From: Nostocales cyanobacterium HT-58-2
Lineage (GTDB): Bacteria; Cyanobacteriota; Cyanobacteriia; Cyanobacteriales; Nostocaceae
NCBI GenBank assembly: GCA_002163975.1
Contig: CP019636.1
Coordinates: 4,715,501 to 4,779,500 of the forward strand
Length of the DNA stretch: 64,000 bases
Reading direction: 5' to 3'
Numbering within the stretch: position 1 is the first letter of the stretch; the number at the start of each line of letters is the position of its first letter. Position numbers and translations under genes: made by a program. This document shows, piece after piece, positions 52,186 to 61,570 of this stretch. A model generated the notes under the pieces. That model saw nothing but the letters and a program-made list of their open reading frames with translations, searched no databases and had not been told where the DNA came from.

Positions 52186-53454
52186 ATGTTTCCAACTGAA
52201 CCTGCTGCTGTTAATAAAGGGTTTATAGCCGTTCTCAAAAACCGCGGTTTTATGCTGCTGTGGATTGGGCAATTAGTATCCCAGTTAGCAGACAAAGTCT
52301 TCTTTGTTTTGATGGTTGCTCTCCTTGAGAACTATCCAGCCCCGGCTGGATTGGCGGAAAACTCGAAATACTCCACGTTGATGGTGGCGTTTACAGTACC
52401 AGCGATATTGTTTGGTTCCGCAGGTGGTGTCTTTGTTGACCGCTTCCCAAAAAAGCTAATCATGGTTGGCTCTGATGTCGTGCGCGGGCTATTGACGCTG
52501 TGTATTCCTTTTTTGCCAAGAGATTTTCTCATTCTGCTCACACTGACTTTTGCAATCTCCACCGTGACGCAGTTTTTCGCACCAGCTGAGCAAGCAGCTA
52601 TTCCCCTGTTGGTTAAAAAAGAGAATTTGTTGGCAGCCAATGCGCTGTTTAGCAGCACGATGATGGGGGCTTTGATTGTTGGCTTTGCTGTGGGGGAGCC
52701 AATCTTGAGTTTGGCAAAAAACTTCGTAGGAGCAGAGTATGGTCAAGAGCTTGTCGTGGCGGGATTGTACCTGTTGTCTGCTGGCATCATGCAACCAATT
52801 AACTTCAGAGATAACATATCTCTTAACAACAATCAGCCAGTGATCAATCCTTGGACTGACTTTAAAGAAGGTTTGCGTTATCTCAAGAAAAACCGTTTGG
52901 TATTGAATGCCATGCTGCAACTAACAACTTTATACTGCGTGTTTGCAGCATTAACAGTACTGGCTATTAGATTAGCAGCAGAGTTTGGTTTAAAAGAGAA
53001 ACAATTTGGCTTTTTCTTAGCAGCCGCTGGGGTAGGTATGGTTTTGGGAGCGGGTATTTTAGGTCACTGGGGTGACAAACTCCACCACAAGCCCTTACCT
53101 CTGATTGGATTTTTACTTATGGGACTGGTTTTAGCAGTTTTCAGTTTTACCCACAACTTGTTATTAGCTTTTGTACTTTGTGCATTGTTGGGTATAGGTG
53201 CTGCTTTCATTGGCGTGCCCATGCAAACTTTGATTCAACAGCAAACACCACCTACAATGCATGGCAAGGTGTTTGGTTTTCAAAATCACGCAGTTAATAT
53301 AGCCCTTTCCGCACCGCTGGCAATCACTGGTCCAATCACTGATGCTTTAGGCTTGCGGATTGTCCTTGTAACTATGAGTGTTGTCGTTGTATCCGTGGGC
53401 TTTTGGGCTTGGCAAAATACTCGTAAAGTATTGCAAAATATTATCTTAAAATAA
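52186..53454 (+). CDS. Major facilitator superfamily transporter
   Basis: The 422-aa protein has about 12 hydrophobic segments, starting with FMLLWIGQLVSQLADKVFFVLMVALL, the typical MFS helix 1-2 region, and a GGVFVDRFPKKLIM loop (motif A-like). The group (MFS_3/EntS-like) exports drugs or siderophores or flips lysophospholipids (LplT-like). Substrate not known. It stands alone before ilvB. Confidence 0.83.
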   Translation: MFPTEPAAVNKGFIAVLKNRGFMLLWIGQLVSQLADKVFFVLMVALLENYPAPAGLAENSKYSTLMVAFTVPAILFGSAGGVFVDRFPKKLIMVGSDVVRGLLTLCIPFLPRDFLILLTLTFAISTVTQFFAPAEQAAIPLLVKKENLLAANALFSSTMMGALIVGFAVGEPILSLAKNFVGAEYGQELVVAGLYLLSAGIMQPINFRDNISLNNNQPVINPWTDFKEGLRYLKKNRLVLNAMLQLTTLYCVFAALTVLAIRLAAEFGLKEKQFGFFLAAAGVGMVLGAGILGHWGDKLHHKPLPLIGFLLMGLVLAVFSFTHNLLLAFVLCALLGIGAAFIGVPMQTLIQQQTPPTMHGKVFGFQNHAVNIALSAPLAITGPITDALGLRIVLVTMSVVVVSVGFWAWQNTRKVLQNIILK

Positions 53455-53579
53455 AATTTTCTGACTATTCTTTTGTTTTATGGGAAAAAGTCCATCCTAT
53501 TAAATCAAACTTTTAAATTAAAATGGAGTTTTAACTACAGACATCCAACATTAACTTAGCTATTGCGTGAGGTTCGACT

Positions 53580-55475
53580 GTGCGCTCGCCTTCCGAAATG
53601 AGTCTCCCACAAACCGAAAGTCAAAGCATCTCCAATGTTTTCATCTCTCCGGTCGTAACGCCCAGACGTGCATCTGGTGGTTTTGCTTTGCTTGATAGCC
53701 TCAAGCGCCACGGCGTTGAGCATATTTTTGGCTATCCTGGTGGTGCAATTCTGCCGATTTATGACGATCTGTACAAAGTAGAAGCTGCTGGTGGTGGCAT
53801 CAAGCATATCCTGGTGAGACATGAACAAGGTGCAGCACACGCCGCCGATGGCTATGCCCGTGCAACAGGAAAGGTCGGTGTGTGTTTTGGAACTTCTGGT
53901 CCTGGGGCGACGAATTTGGTGACAGGCATTGCCACCGCTTACATGGATTCCATCCCGATGATTGTTGTCACGGGACAAGTTCCACGACATGCGATCGGCA
54001 CAGATGCGTTCCAAGAAACTGATATTTACGGGATTACATTACCTATTATCAAGCACTCCTATGTCGTGCGTGACCCCGCTGACATGGCACGCATTGTAGC
54101 AGAAGCTTTCCACATTGCCACCACAGGGCGTCCAGGACCAGTTTTGATTGATGTGCCCAAGGATGTGGCGTTTGAAGAATTTGATTATGTACCCGTGGAA
54201 CCAGGAAGAGTCAGGTTACCTGGGTACCGTCCCACGGTGAAGGGAAATCCACGGCAAATAAACGCAGCCATACAATTGATTCGCGAAAGTCGTCGTCCGC
54301 TGCTATATGTTGGCGGTGGTGCGATCGCCGCCGGTGCACACGAGGAAGTCAAACAACTGGCAGAACTTTTTAACATCCCTGTCACCACAACCTTGATGGG
54401 TATAGGTGCTTTTGATGAACATCATCCCCTTGCTTTGGGAATGTTGGGTATGCATGGCACAGCTTACGCTAACTTTGCTGTGAGTGACTGTGACTTGCTC
54501 ATTTGTGTTGGCGCCAGATTTGATGACCGCGTCACGGGTAAGTTGGATGAATTCGCCAGCCGTGCTAAAGTCATTCACATCGATATTGACCCTGCAGAAG
54601 TTGGGAAAAACCGCGTTCCAGAAGTTCCCATTGTTGGTGATGTGCGCAAAGTGTTGATTGAGTTGTTGCATAGATGTCAGCAAACAAGTGCTAAGAATCA
54701 GCCAAACCAAACGCAAGAATGGCTAAACTTAATCAATCGCTGGAAGGAAGAATATCCTCTGGTCGTACCACAATATCCTGACAGTATCTCACCACAAGAG
54801 GTGATTGTGGAACTCGATCGCCAAGCACCCAACGCCATCTACACTACAGATGTCGGTCAACATCAAATGTGGGCAGCACAATTCCTCAAAAATGGTCCCC
54901 GCCGTTGGATTTCTAGCGCTGGTTTGGGGACAATGGGTTTTGGTGTCCCTGCAGCGATGGGCGCTAAAGTTGCCTTCCCAGATCAAGAAGTGATTTGTAT
55001 CAGCGGTGATGCCAGTTTCCAAATGAATTTGCAAGAGTTGGGAACGCTCGCACAATATGGCATTAATGTCAAGACTGTCATTATCAATAACGGCTGGCAG
55101 GGAATGGTGCGCCAGTGGCAGCAAGCCTTCCATGGCGAGCGTTACTCATGCTCAAATATGGAAGTCGGAATGCCAGACATTGAGTTATTGGCAAAGGCAT
55201 ATGGCATCAAAGGCATGGTGATTCAAAACCGTGATGAGTTAAAAGATGCGATCGCCGAAATGCTTGCACATGATGGTCCAGTGATCGTCAATGTCCACGT
55301 GACCAAAGACGAAAACTGTTACCCAATGGTGGCTCCTGGAAAGAGCAATGCTCAAATGGTTGGCTTGCCACGTCAGCCCAAAAAAGCCTCACCAGAGCCA
55401 ATTTATTGTAGTAACTGCGGTGCAAAAAACCCACCCAATAACAACTTCTGCCCTGAGTGCGGAACGAAGTTGTAA
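53580..55475 (+). CDS. ilvB: Acetolactate synthase large subunit with C-terminal zinc ribbon
   Basis: The GTG at 53580 has gagg 8 bp upstream and is used as start (631 aa); ATG at 53598 is an alternative. The ThDP enzyme has FGYPGGAILPIYD with the catalytic Glu region RHEQGAAHAADGYA, and the cofactor motif GDASFQMNLQELGTLAQYG. It makes acetolactate and acetohydroxybutyrate for branched-chain amino acid synthesis. The last ~25 residues form a zinc ribbon (CSNCGAKNPPNNNFCPECG), unusual for the family. The regulatory subunit ilvN is not adjacent. Confidence 0.9.
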   Translation: MRSPSEMSLPQTESQSISNVFISPVVTPRRASGGFALLDSLKRHGVEHIFGYPGGAILPIYDDLYKVEAAGGGIKHILVRHEQGAAHAADGYARATGKVGVCFGTSGPGATNLVTGIATAYMDSIPMIVVTGQVPRHAIGTDAFQETDIYGITLPIIKHSYVVRDPADMARIVAEAFHIATTGRPGPVLIDVPKDVAFEEFDYVPVEPGRVRLPGYRPTVKGNPRQINAAIQLIRESRRPLLYVGGGAIAAGAHEEVKQLAELFNIPVTTTLMGIGAFDEHHPLALGMLGMHGTAYANFAVSDCDLLICVGARFDDRVTGKLDEFASRAKVIHIDIDPAEVGKNRVPEVPIVGDVRKVLIELLHRCQQTSAKNQPNQTQEWLNLINRWKEEYPLVVPQYPDSISPQEVIVELDRQAPNAIYTTDVGQHQMWAAQFLKNGPRRWISSAGLGTMGFGVPAAMGAKVAFPDQEVICISGDASFQMNLQELGTLAQYGINVKTVIINNGWQGMVRQWQQAFHGERYSCSNMEVGMPDIELLAKAYGIKGMVIQNRDELKDAIAEMLAHDGPVIVNVHVTKDENCYPMVAPGKSNAQMVGLPRQPKKASPEPIYCSNCGAKNPPNNNFCPECGTKL

Positions 55476-55555
55476 AGTCAGCTGGGTTAATTATGGGTTA
55501 ATTAGTTGATATGGGGTGGGAAATACCTACTCCATATCTGCGTTGTCTTGACTTG

Positions 55556-56218
55556 TCAATGAGGAGTGATTGCGACATCCTCATATGATTTTGAAGTACT
55601 CGACGAAGTGCAGTAGCTTTCAACCCAGTTCCCCAACCGTTCAACAGCCAACTTGCCCAATTCATAAGTACCGAAAGCAGTAGCACTCGTACCACCCACA
55701 AGAAGTGCACTCATAACAAGTGGACCCCCAACTGCTGATGTGACAACTGCAGTTGCAGCTGCTCCCGTAACGCTACTACCCATCATTCCAGCAATAGCAG
55801 TTGTCAGACTGCCCAATCCTAACTGGGAAACCGCTGATGCAATTCCGGCATAACCAGACAAAGACCCAGCACCCGCCGTCGAAGCAGATACAATGGCGTG
55901 AGTGATTGTGAAGGCTGAGGTTGCTCCTTCCTCAATCGTCTTCCAAGTCGAACTATCAATACCCGCTGACTTATTAAAGTAAGCCGTACAAATCGTTTCT
56001 GGCGTTGCTTCCAGAAACCTTTTTGCATCTTTCACAAGCAGCTTGTTAGATAAAAGTTTAACAAGCTGCTTTGGCGACACAAAATCGAAAGGAGTGGAAG
56101 CATATGCAGGTGTCGGTGAAGTAAAGCTCAGATGAAGCGTGATTATGAGAGTGATCAAGAATGCAGAGAATATTGTTTTTAACCAATTAAACATAGATTT
56201 AATCACAATTCCATTCAT
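55556..56218 (-). CDS. Secreted or membrane Gly/Ala-rich protein of unknown function
   Basis: The 220-aa protein has a signal segment (FSAFLITLIITLHLSF...AYAS), a soluble helical part, then a long Gly/Ala/Ser hydrophobic region (GAGSLSGYAG to GGTSATAF, ~115-195) able to span or insert into membranes. A Ser/Thr tail follows. MFNWLKTIF at 56194 is an alternative start. No family is recognised. It lies 3' of the caspase-GUN4 locus on the same strand, separated by the 21-bp array. Confidence 0.6.
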   Translation of the reverse strand: MNGIVIKSMFNWLKTIFSAFLITLIITLHLSFTSPTPAYASTPFDFVSPKQLVKLLSNKLLVKDAKRFLEATPETICTAYFNKSAGIDSSTWKTIEEGATSAFTITHAIVSASTAGAGSLSGYAGIASAVSQLGLGSLTTAIAGMMGSSVTGAAATAVVTSAVGGPLVMSALLVGGTSATAFGTYELGKLAVERLGNWVESYCTSSSTSKSYEDVAITPH

Positions 56219-56326
56219 CTAATATGTGTCATTTACAACATAAAGGGTATGAAGATTCCCCAAAAATACTTAAAGATTCCCCAAAAAAGACTTAAAGTCT
56301 CGCCGTGGGGAAATTAATAGAGCACA

Positions 56327-56368
56327 CAACACGCCATCGCCAACTTCCTTTGATTCATTGCGCGTAAT
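56327..56368. pseudogene. 42-bp fragment identical in part to the GATase-like gene
   Basis: caacacgccatcgccaactt and following bases match 60607-60648 inside the GATase-like gene with two mismatches. It is in the same orientation and is followed by a gtaggatgcg repeat and array 2. It looks like the footprint of a deleted copy of that gene. Confidence 0.65.
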
Positions 56369-56402
56369 AAAAGTAGGATGCGTTAGAGCGCAGCGCAACG
56401 CA

Positions 56403-56675
56403 GCACTCATGTGTGAGTTTCAGCATCTGGTGAGCGAGTCTTGAAACTTCGTGGATAAGGCGATCGCACTCATGTGCGAGTCTCAGCATCTAGTGAGCGA
56501 GTCTTGGAACCTCGTGAACAAGTATCAACAACTCGTCAACGAGTATCGAAGACTCAAGCGCGAGTATAAAAGTCTTGTGAATGAGTATTAGAAACTCACC
56601 AACGAATATCAGCAACTCGTCAACGAGTATCAAAGACTCAAGCGCGAGTATCAGAAACTCGTGAGCCAGAAAAAA
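56403..56675. repeat. 21-bp tandem repeat array 2 (13 units)
   Basis: Thirteen 21-bp units are present. On the plus strand they read as heptads (LVNKYQQ, LVNEYRR, LKREYKS, LVNEY-stop and so on) with two stops, then continue into KLVSQKKEITEAVSRLTSLDARED, antisense to the caspase tail. It ends 17 bp from the caspase gene stop. Confidence 0.85.
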
Positions 56676-56691
56676 GAAATCACTGAAGCAG

Positions 56692-59376
56692 TCAGTCGCT
56701 TGACAAGCCTCGATGCGAGAGAAGATATACCCACCACACTTCACCAAAACACATCCGCAGCATTTGACTTGGGAGATGTCCCTCTGGTGCAGAGCTATCG
56801 AAAGTCACATCATACTCTGTGAGCCAACTTCCCTGCACTCTCCAACCAACGCGATCGCCAAATTTTTTCCAAGCTTCTTCGTACGAGTTCACGTAATAAT
56901 ACTCGCCTCTGAGTTTGCCGCCGACACTCAGGTAAATTTGCTTTTGAACGCTGAAGCCAAAGTGCCCATTGCTGTACTTTACCCACAGTTGGTCAATCGT
57001 GCGGAGGTCAGTGCTGGGAAAGGTTAAGAGTTCTTCTTTTCTAATCCAGTCATTTTCCTGGCGACCTACAGCTTGGAGCATCACTAGGTAAGTTTCATTG
57101 TCAGCTTCTTTCCACTTTCCTGCTGCTAGTAAGTGTCGCAGTTTCGTGTAGTCTACACCTTTTTCTGAAGTGAGATTATCTTCACTCAAAGACCACTTAG
57201 ACAACAAACCACCCAACCACCAACCCACACCACCACCCCCCAGCTCAAAAAAGAGCCCAAGCCATAAAGTAGGGAGGTGTCCCTTGGAGGCATTAGTATC
57301 TAAAGTGGCTTCATGAATTGAGATCCAGTTTTCTTTCACTCTCCAACCGACGCGATCGCCAAATTTTTCCCAAGCTTCTTGGTTGTATGCGCCGTTCGGT
57401 TTACCATCAACACTAAGGTAAATTTTCCTTTGAACGCTGAAGCCAAAGCGCCCATTGCTGTACTTTACCCACAGTTGGTCAACTGTGCGGAAGTCAGTAG
57501 TAGGAAAGTTTAAGAGTTCTTCGGTTCTAATCGAGCCATTTTCCTGGTGATCTACTACCTGTAGCATCACCTGATAGGTTTCATAGTCAGCTTCTTGCCA
57601 CTTTCCTGCTTTCAGTAGATCTCGCAGTTTTGTGTAGTCTACGCCTTTTTCAGAACTGAGATCATCTTCGCTATTGGATTGACAAGTCTTAACGCGAGAG
57701 AAGAAATAAAAACTCCCCTCCACCACCACACCAAACACACCCAATCCATCAACACCCACACCCATAGCCAACGTGGGGAGGTGTCCTTCTGCAGCTGTTG
57801 TATTAAATATCACTTTACTATGAGAGAGCCAGCCTTCTTTCACTCTCCATCCCACGCGATCGCCAAATTTGTTCCAGGCTTCTAAGTCGTATTCGCCGTT
57901 TGACTTGCCGCAAATACTCATATAAATTTTGTGCTGAACGCTGAAGCCAAAACGCCCATTGGTGTACTTTATCCACAGCTGGTCAATTGTGCGGAGGTCA
58001 GTGCAGGGAAAGTTTAAGAGTTCTTCCTGCCTAATGTAGTCGTTTTCCTTGCGACCTACAGCTTGGAGCATCACTAGGTAAGTTTCATAGTCAGCTTCTT
58101 TCCACTTTCCTGCTGCTAGTAGGTCTCGCAGTTTTGTGTAGTCTACACCTTTTTCAGAACTGAGGTCATCTTCTTCAATCGTAGGAGGTGGAGGTGCAGC
58201 AGACGTAGTATCTTTCACAACCTCGTCCTCAGAACCCCTCCCCGCCCTGTCGGGCACCCCTCCCCGCGTGCGGGGAGGGGTTGGGGGTGGGGTTAACCGC
58301 ACTTCAATTGGGGCAATGTCTTCATCTCTCAGTTGCAAAAGTTGCTGCAAGCGCTTCAAATCCTCCCGCGTATGTTGGCTCAAGGTGCCTTCTTCCTCTA
58401 ACGCCTCAGTCAGTGCTTCTTCATATTCTTGGAGATTTTGCTGGCGCTTGCGGTAAGGCTCCAACACTTGCTTCTCAATTTCTGTTGCATCATGCGCCGA
58501 CAAATTCAGTTCATTCTGTCGGCGGTTGAGAATACGACGACCGACACGCGAAAGTTGACCATCTCGAATAGACTTTTCTACTTCCTTACGATACTCCAGT
58601 TTCGGATCGCCAATGGGAGCTTTCGCTAGCTGAATTTTGTAGCCTTCTCTAACGGCAAAAATTCCTGGCTTCATCGCGGGTGCTGCTTCCTGCACTTTTT
58701 TGCAGGCATACTCATGCAGTTCATCCACTGCAATGAAACCGTCATTATCGGTATCTGCTGCGCCTTTCTCAATTCCTTCTACAAGATAGCGGGTATAAAC
58801 TGATAAATCCGACCCCTGTTGTTCAAAAGAATACTGAGTGGCTGTGGAAGAAGTCAGAACTGCTCGTCCTTCGACTTCTTGTAGTTTTTTGGTTTCTGCC
58901 AGTTGGTTCTTAAAATCCAAGTTACCATCATCTTTCGCCCGCATACCTTCGGCAAATGCACCGCTAAAGCAACAGTCAAGAATAATAACCTGTCGTCGCG
59001 ATCGGCTATTTTCCATGACATCGTGTATTAAAGTTGCAGCAACAGCGGTCGTTTTGACCAATTCTCCCTTAGAGTTTTTACGAGTTTGGCGAGTTGCGAG
59101 GTAAAGCCTGCCGCTATCATCTTTGATACCATGACCAGAAAAATAGACCAATACCAGGTCATCTTTTTGCCGATAGGAAAACAGTGCTTCAATCGCTTCT
59201 TCCATTGCCTGCCGATGGGGATTTTTCATTACGGTGATATCACTTGGTGCAAACCCGCCTATATCTGGATGTTGCAAGACTCGCTGCATAGCATCGACAT
59301 CCATAACAGTACTAGGTAGGGAGTTTAAGCCAGGTTCGTACTCACTCACTCCTATCAACAGTGCAACTTTCGCCAT
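56692..59376 (-). CDS. Caspase effector with three GUN4 domains
   Basis: This 894-aa paralog of the protein at 24203 has a caspase-like domain (1-250) with His82 in YFSGHGI and Cys136 in LDCCFSG. An EF-hand loop (DTDNDGFIAVDE) lies at 208-219, a helical segment at 260-360, the repeat-derived linker (LTPPPTPPRTRGGVPDRAGR) at 361-382, and GUN4 domains at ~403-535, 570-702 and 732-869. Gly-rich hydrophobic spacers separate the GUN4 units; the first ends in FFSRVKTCQSNS, the natural C-terminal tail of the family, so whole units were tandemly duplicated. Upstream, the EACC1 gene is deleted. Confidence 0.87.
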   Translation of the reverse strand: MAKVALLIGVSEYEPGLNSLPSTVMDVDAMQRVLQHPDIGGFAPSDITVMKNPHRQAMEEAIEALFSYRQKDDLVLVYFSGHGIKDDSGRLYLATRQTRKNSKGELVKTTAVAATLIHDVMENSRSRRQVIILDCCFSGAFAEGMRAKDDGNLDFKNQLAETKKLQEVEGRAVLTSSTATQYSFEQQGSDLSVYTRYLVEGIEKGAADTDNDGFIAVDELHEYACKKVQEAAPAMKPGIFAVREGYKIQLAKAPIGDPKLEYRKEVEKSIRDGQLSRVGRRILNRRQNELNLSAHDATEIEKQVLEPYRKRQQNLQEYEEALTEALEEEGTLSQHTREDLKRLQQLLQLRDEDIAPIEVRLTPPPTPPRTRGGVPDRAGRGSEDEVVKDTTSAAPPPPTIEEDDLSSEKGVDYTKLRDLLAAGKWKEADYETYLVMLQAVGRKENDYIRQEELLNFPCTDLRTIDQLWIKYTNGRFGFSVQHKIYMSICGKSNGEYDLEAWNKFGDRVGWRVKEGWLSHSKVIFNTTAAEGHLPTLAMGVGVDGLGVFGVVVEGSFYFFSRVKTCQSNSEDDLSSEKGVDYTKLRDLLKAGKWQEADYETYQVMLQVVDHQENGSIRTEELLNFPTTDFRTVDQLWVKYSNGRFGFSVQRKIYLSVDGKPNGAYNQEAWEKFGDRVGWRVKENWISIHEATLDTNASKGHLPTLWLGLFFELGGGGVGWWLGGLLSKWSLSEDNLTSEKGVDYTKLRHLLAAGKWKEADNETYLVMLQAVGRQENDWIRKEELLTFPSTDLRTIDQLWVKYSNGHFGFSVQKQIYLSVGGKLRGEYYYVNSYEEAWKKFGDRVGWRVQGSWLTEYDVTFDSSAPEGHLPSQMLRMCFGEVWWVYLLSHRGLSSD
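58231..58296. repeat. GC-rich palindromic repeat inside the caspase gene (copy 2)
   Basis: This is the same palindrome as at 25265-25330 (ggggaggggttgggggtggg / cccctccccgccctgtcggg on the plus strand), again in frame and encoding the linker of the paralog. Its presence in both genes means it entered before the duplication. Confidence 0.75.
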
Positions 59377-59386
59377 GTTTACCAGC

Positions 59387-59428
59387 CTACTCTGTCTTCA
59401 GTAATTCCTGTAGTGCATTGACTGCTTG
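59387..59428 (-). pseudogene. EACC1 remnant (last ~13 codons)
   Basis: On the minus strand the codons give AVNALQELLKTE-stop, matching AAVNAVQELLKPE-stop of the EACC1-like protein at 23822. The stop lies 10 bp before the caspase ATG. The rest of the gene is missing: the conserved promoter block joins directly to these codons. Confidence 0.8.
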
Positions 59429-59430
59429 AG

Positions 59431-59488
59431 AATTCTACTGTATGAAATATCACTCAAATAACAGTCTGTTCCGGAAATTTTGGGAATT
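59431..59488 (-). promoter_or_regulatory. Conserved upstream block shared by the two caspase loci (copy 2)
   Basis: On the minus strand this reads aattcccaaaatttccggaac...tatttgagtgatat...acagtagaatt, like 23725-23783. In this locus it is fused to the EACC1 remnant. Conservation despite the deletion suggests it still drives the caspase gene (inference). The gap from here to 59780 otherwise holds dispersed repeats only. Confidence 0.5.
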
Positions 59489-59704
59489 TGAGGTATGTAT
59501 GAAAGTTTCTCTCATCATTGCCGTAACATACCTTAGAGAATAAGCAAAGCATCATGGCTCCCGGTGCGTTACGGCTAGAACTGGCTCTCTCATACTCTCA
59601 AGCCCTGACAATGCCGTAACACACCCTACAATTTAAATTGATTTTAGTCTCACCATTAAGTAGGATGCGTTAAAGTGCAGCGGAACGCATCATTGCTCTC
59701 TCGC

Positions 59705-59782
59705 GCGATAGCCGTAAGTCCTGCGGACAGGCTACGCCAACGCGTAGCGTTCCGCCGGAAAGGCTAATCGCTCCGTTATCGC
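59705..59782. repeat. Dispersed palindromic repeat (gcgatagccgtaagtcctgc...ttatcgc)
   Basis: The 78-bp element carries gcgatagccgtaagtcctgc at the left, the ctacgccaacgcgtagcg core and ccgttatcgc at the right. A near-identical copy is at 61571-61649 in front of array 4 and a partial one at 26596. Confidence 0.65.
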
Positions 59783-60011
59783 ACTCATGTATGAGTCTCA
59801 GCATCTAGTGAGCGAGTCTTGGAACCTCGTGGACAAGTATCAGCAACTCGTCAACGAGTATCAAAGACTCATCAACGGGTAGAAAAGCCTGGTGAATGAG
59901 TATTAGAAACTCACCAACGAATATCAGCAACTCGTCAACGAGTATCAAAGACTCACTAACGAGTAGAAAAGTCTCGTGAATGAGTATTAAAGACTCCCCA
60001 GCAGATATTAT
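59781..60011. repeat. 21-bp tandem repeat array 3 (11 units)
   Basis: Eleven 21-bp units (for example caactcgtcaacgagtatcaa) read on the plus strand as heptads QLVNEYQ with stops at TAG/TAA. The array lies just 3' of the GATase-like gene and matches array 4 on the other side of that gene in the same orientation. Confidence 0.85.
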
Positions 60012-60081
60012 ACGTCCCTTGTACTTATTGGCTGCTTACGAGTCAGGACGACCCTAGTTAAAGTGGTGCAACCCAATAGCA

Positions 60082-61479
60082 TCACTCTTGCATTCCCGCA
60101 TAAAGTAATCGTACAAATAAGCGGACACCATCATCTTTTTTCAGGGTTGAATAGGAGGGAGCTTCACCACTACCAATAGCACGCAAATCCTCTAGCAGTT
60201 CTGGATGAAACTGGCAAGTAAACGAGCGTCGGATTTTCTTGGTCTCAAAGTCTTTGTAGTTAATGCAGGTAGCCGAACATTCTGTAACAATTTCACCATT
60301 TTCCTCTGCTGTTGAACAAAGAATTTCTACAGAATCAGGTAGTTGTATCAACCATGACAAATGGCTTCCAGCTATCACGTGCCGATAGGGAACAATGGTA
60401 TCATGAATACTACGGTAAGCCCAGTTAGCAAACAGTATTGCTTCTTCGTTAACCTCATCAGAGTGGAACATGGAAATTAAAACTTCATGCTCATATTGAA
60501 TTGTCGTATCAATCACACCTTCATGCATGTCAGATGTCACATCATGGGCATGAATAATCTCCCAAGGAATACCTAAAGTTTCGCCATCGGGAGATTGATA
60601 GGGTAACAACACGCGATCGCCAACTTCCTTGGATTCATTGCGCGTAACGGCAAAATGGCTATCATTCCAGCCAGAGGCAACGAGGCGTCCATCACGCTTT
60701 TTGACTTTGAGTGTCTTTCCTATAGCCTCGATGCGTTCTGCAACCTCTTGTAGTGATTTGAGTGCTCTGCCGTTCTTGTCGCGTTCTAGAGATGTCAGGC
60801 TTAGGACTTGTTTAACGGCTTTACGGATCAGTCGTATGTGACATTCAGCAGCCAGTTGATGCCCGACACAAATGAAGATTGCCGGAGCACTAGCGGGCGA
60901 TCGCGAAATCAGTAATTTTTCCACCAATGCAAACATATCCTCTCGCGGGCAGGCTGGACTTGTCCAAGTGGACGGATCGTACACTGATGGATCGCCTCCT
61001 TCCACGATTACCGCATACCCGGAGGTGATTGCCGGAACGACGAGTTCTGGATCAATGACTCCACAAGACCAAACAGGCAGTAAGACTGAGTCCATATCAG
61101 CAACTTTCTGAGCAATGTAGGCAATGTTTTTGGAAGCCCGAACATCTTCACCAAGAGCATTAACGCCCACATACTCCCACGGTTCGATAATGGTTATGGA
61201 CTTGCGTAACAAACTGGGATTCTTGAGTAAAAACTCACAATCTTCTCGCGAATGAATCACTTTTTCTAAAGGTGAAGCGTGCCCCCATTCAAAAATACCA
61301 TCAGGACTAAATAGTTCTTTTTCTGCTAATGGAGCTTCAGAAGTTCTATCCGCCAAGAAACGACCTAGCAAAATATGTACCGATTCAAAATCTGATCTGC
61401 CTTCATGCAAGTAGCCAGAAGTTAATCGCCAGTCGGCTGTGGAAGTTTGTTTTTTGTTAGTTCTTACAGATTCTCTCAT
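60082..61479 (-). CDS. Class I glutamine amidotransferase-like protein
   Basis: The 465-aa protein has a possible GATase triad: Cys204 in FICVGHQLA and His in QFHPELLED near residue 430. A VIVEGGDPSVYDPSTW stretch precedes it. The N-terminal ~130 residues and a central insert (~220-330) are not recognised. The glutamine-hydrolysing role and any synthase partner are not known. The gene is flanked by direct repeats (dispersed element plus array on each side), and a 42-bp copy of its inside lies at 56327. Confidence 0.65.
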   Translation of the reverse strand: MRESVRTNKKQTSTADWRLTSGYLHEGRSDFESVHILLGRFLADRTSEAPLAEKELFSPDGIFEWGHASPLEKVIHSREDCEFLLKNPSLLRKSITIIEPWEYVGVNALGEDVRASKNIAYIAQKVADMDSVLLPVWSCGVIDPELVVPAITSGYAVIVEGGDPSVYDPSTWTSPACPREDMFALVEKLLISRSPASAPAIFICVGHQLAAECHIRLIRKAVKQVLSLTSLERDKNGRALKSLQEVAERIEAIGKTLKVKKRDGRLVASGWNDSHFAVTRNESKEVGDRVLLPYQSPDGETLGIPWEIIHAHDVTSDMHEGVIDTTIQYEHEVLISMFHSDEVNEEAILFANWAYRSIHDTIVPYRHVIAGSHLSWLIQLPDSVEILCSTAEENGEIVTECSATCINYKDFETKKIRRSFTCQFHPELLEDLRAIGSGEAPSYSTLKKDDGVRLFVRLLYAGMQE

Positions 61480-61570
61480 CGTTCTTACACTTAACTCGTA
61501 TTTCTTTATTCAAGGTCTCAGTAAATTTAAGTAGGATGCGTGAGAGTGCAACACATCATTGCTCTCTAGG

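Noticed and set aside
51896..52186. 96-aa frame before the MFS gene
   Set aside because: It crosses repeat debris and a T/C-rich leader and has no domain pattern.
56490..56747. 85-aa minus-strand frame over array 2 (FLILALESLILVDELL-type repeats)
   Set aside because: It arises because both strands of the 21-bp repeat are largely open. No ribosome site is seen, and it overlaps the caspase 3' end in another frame.
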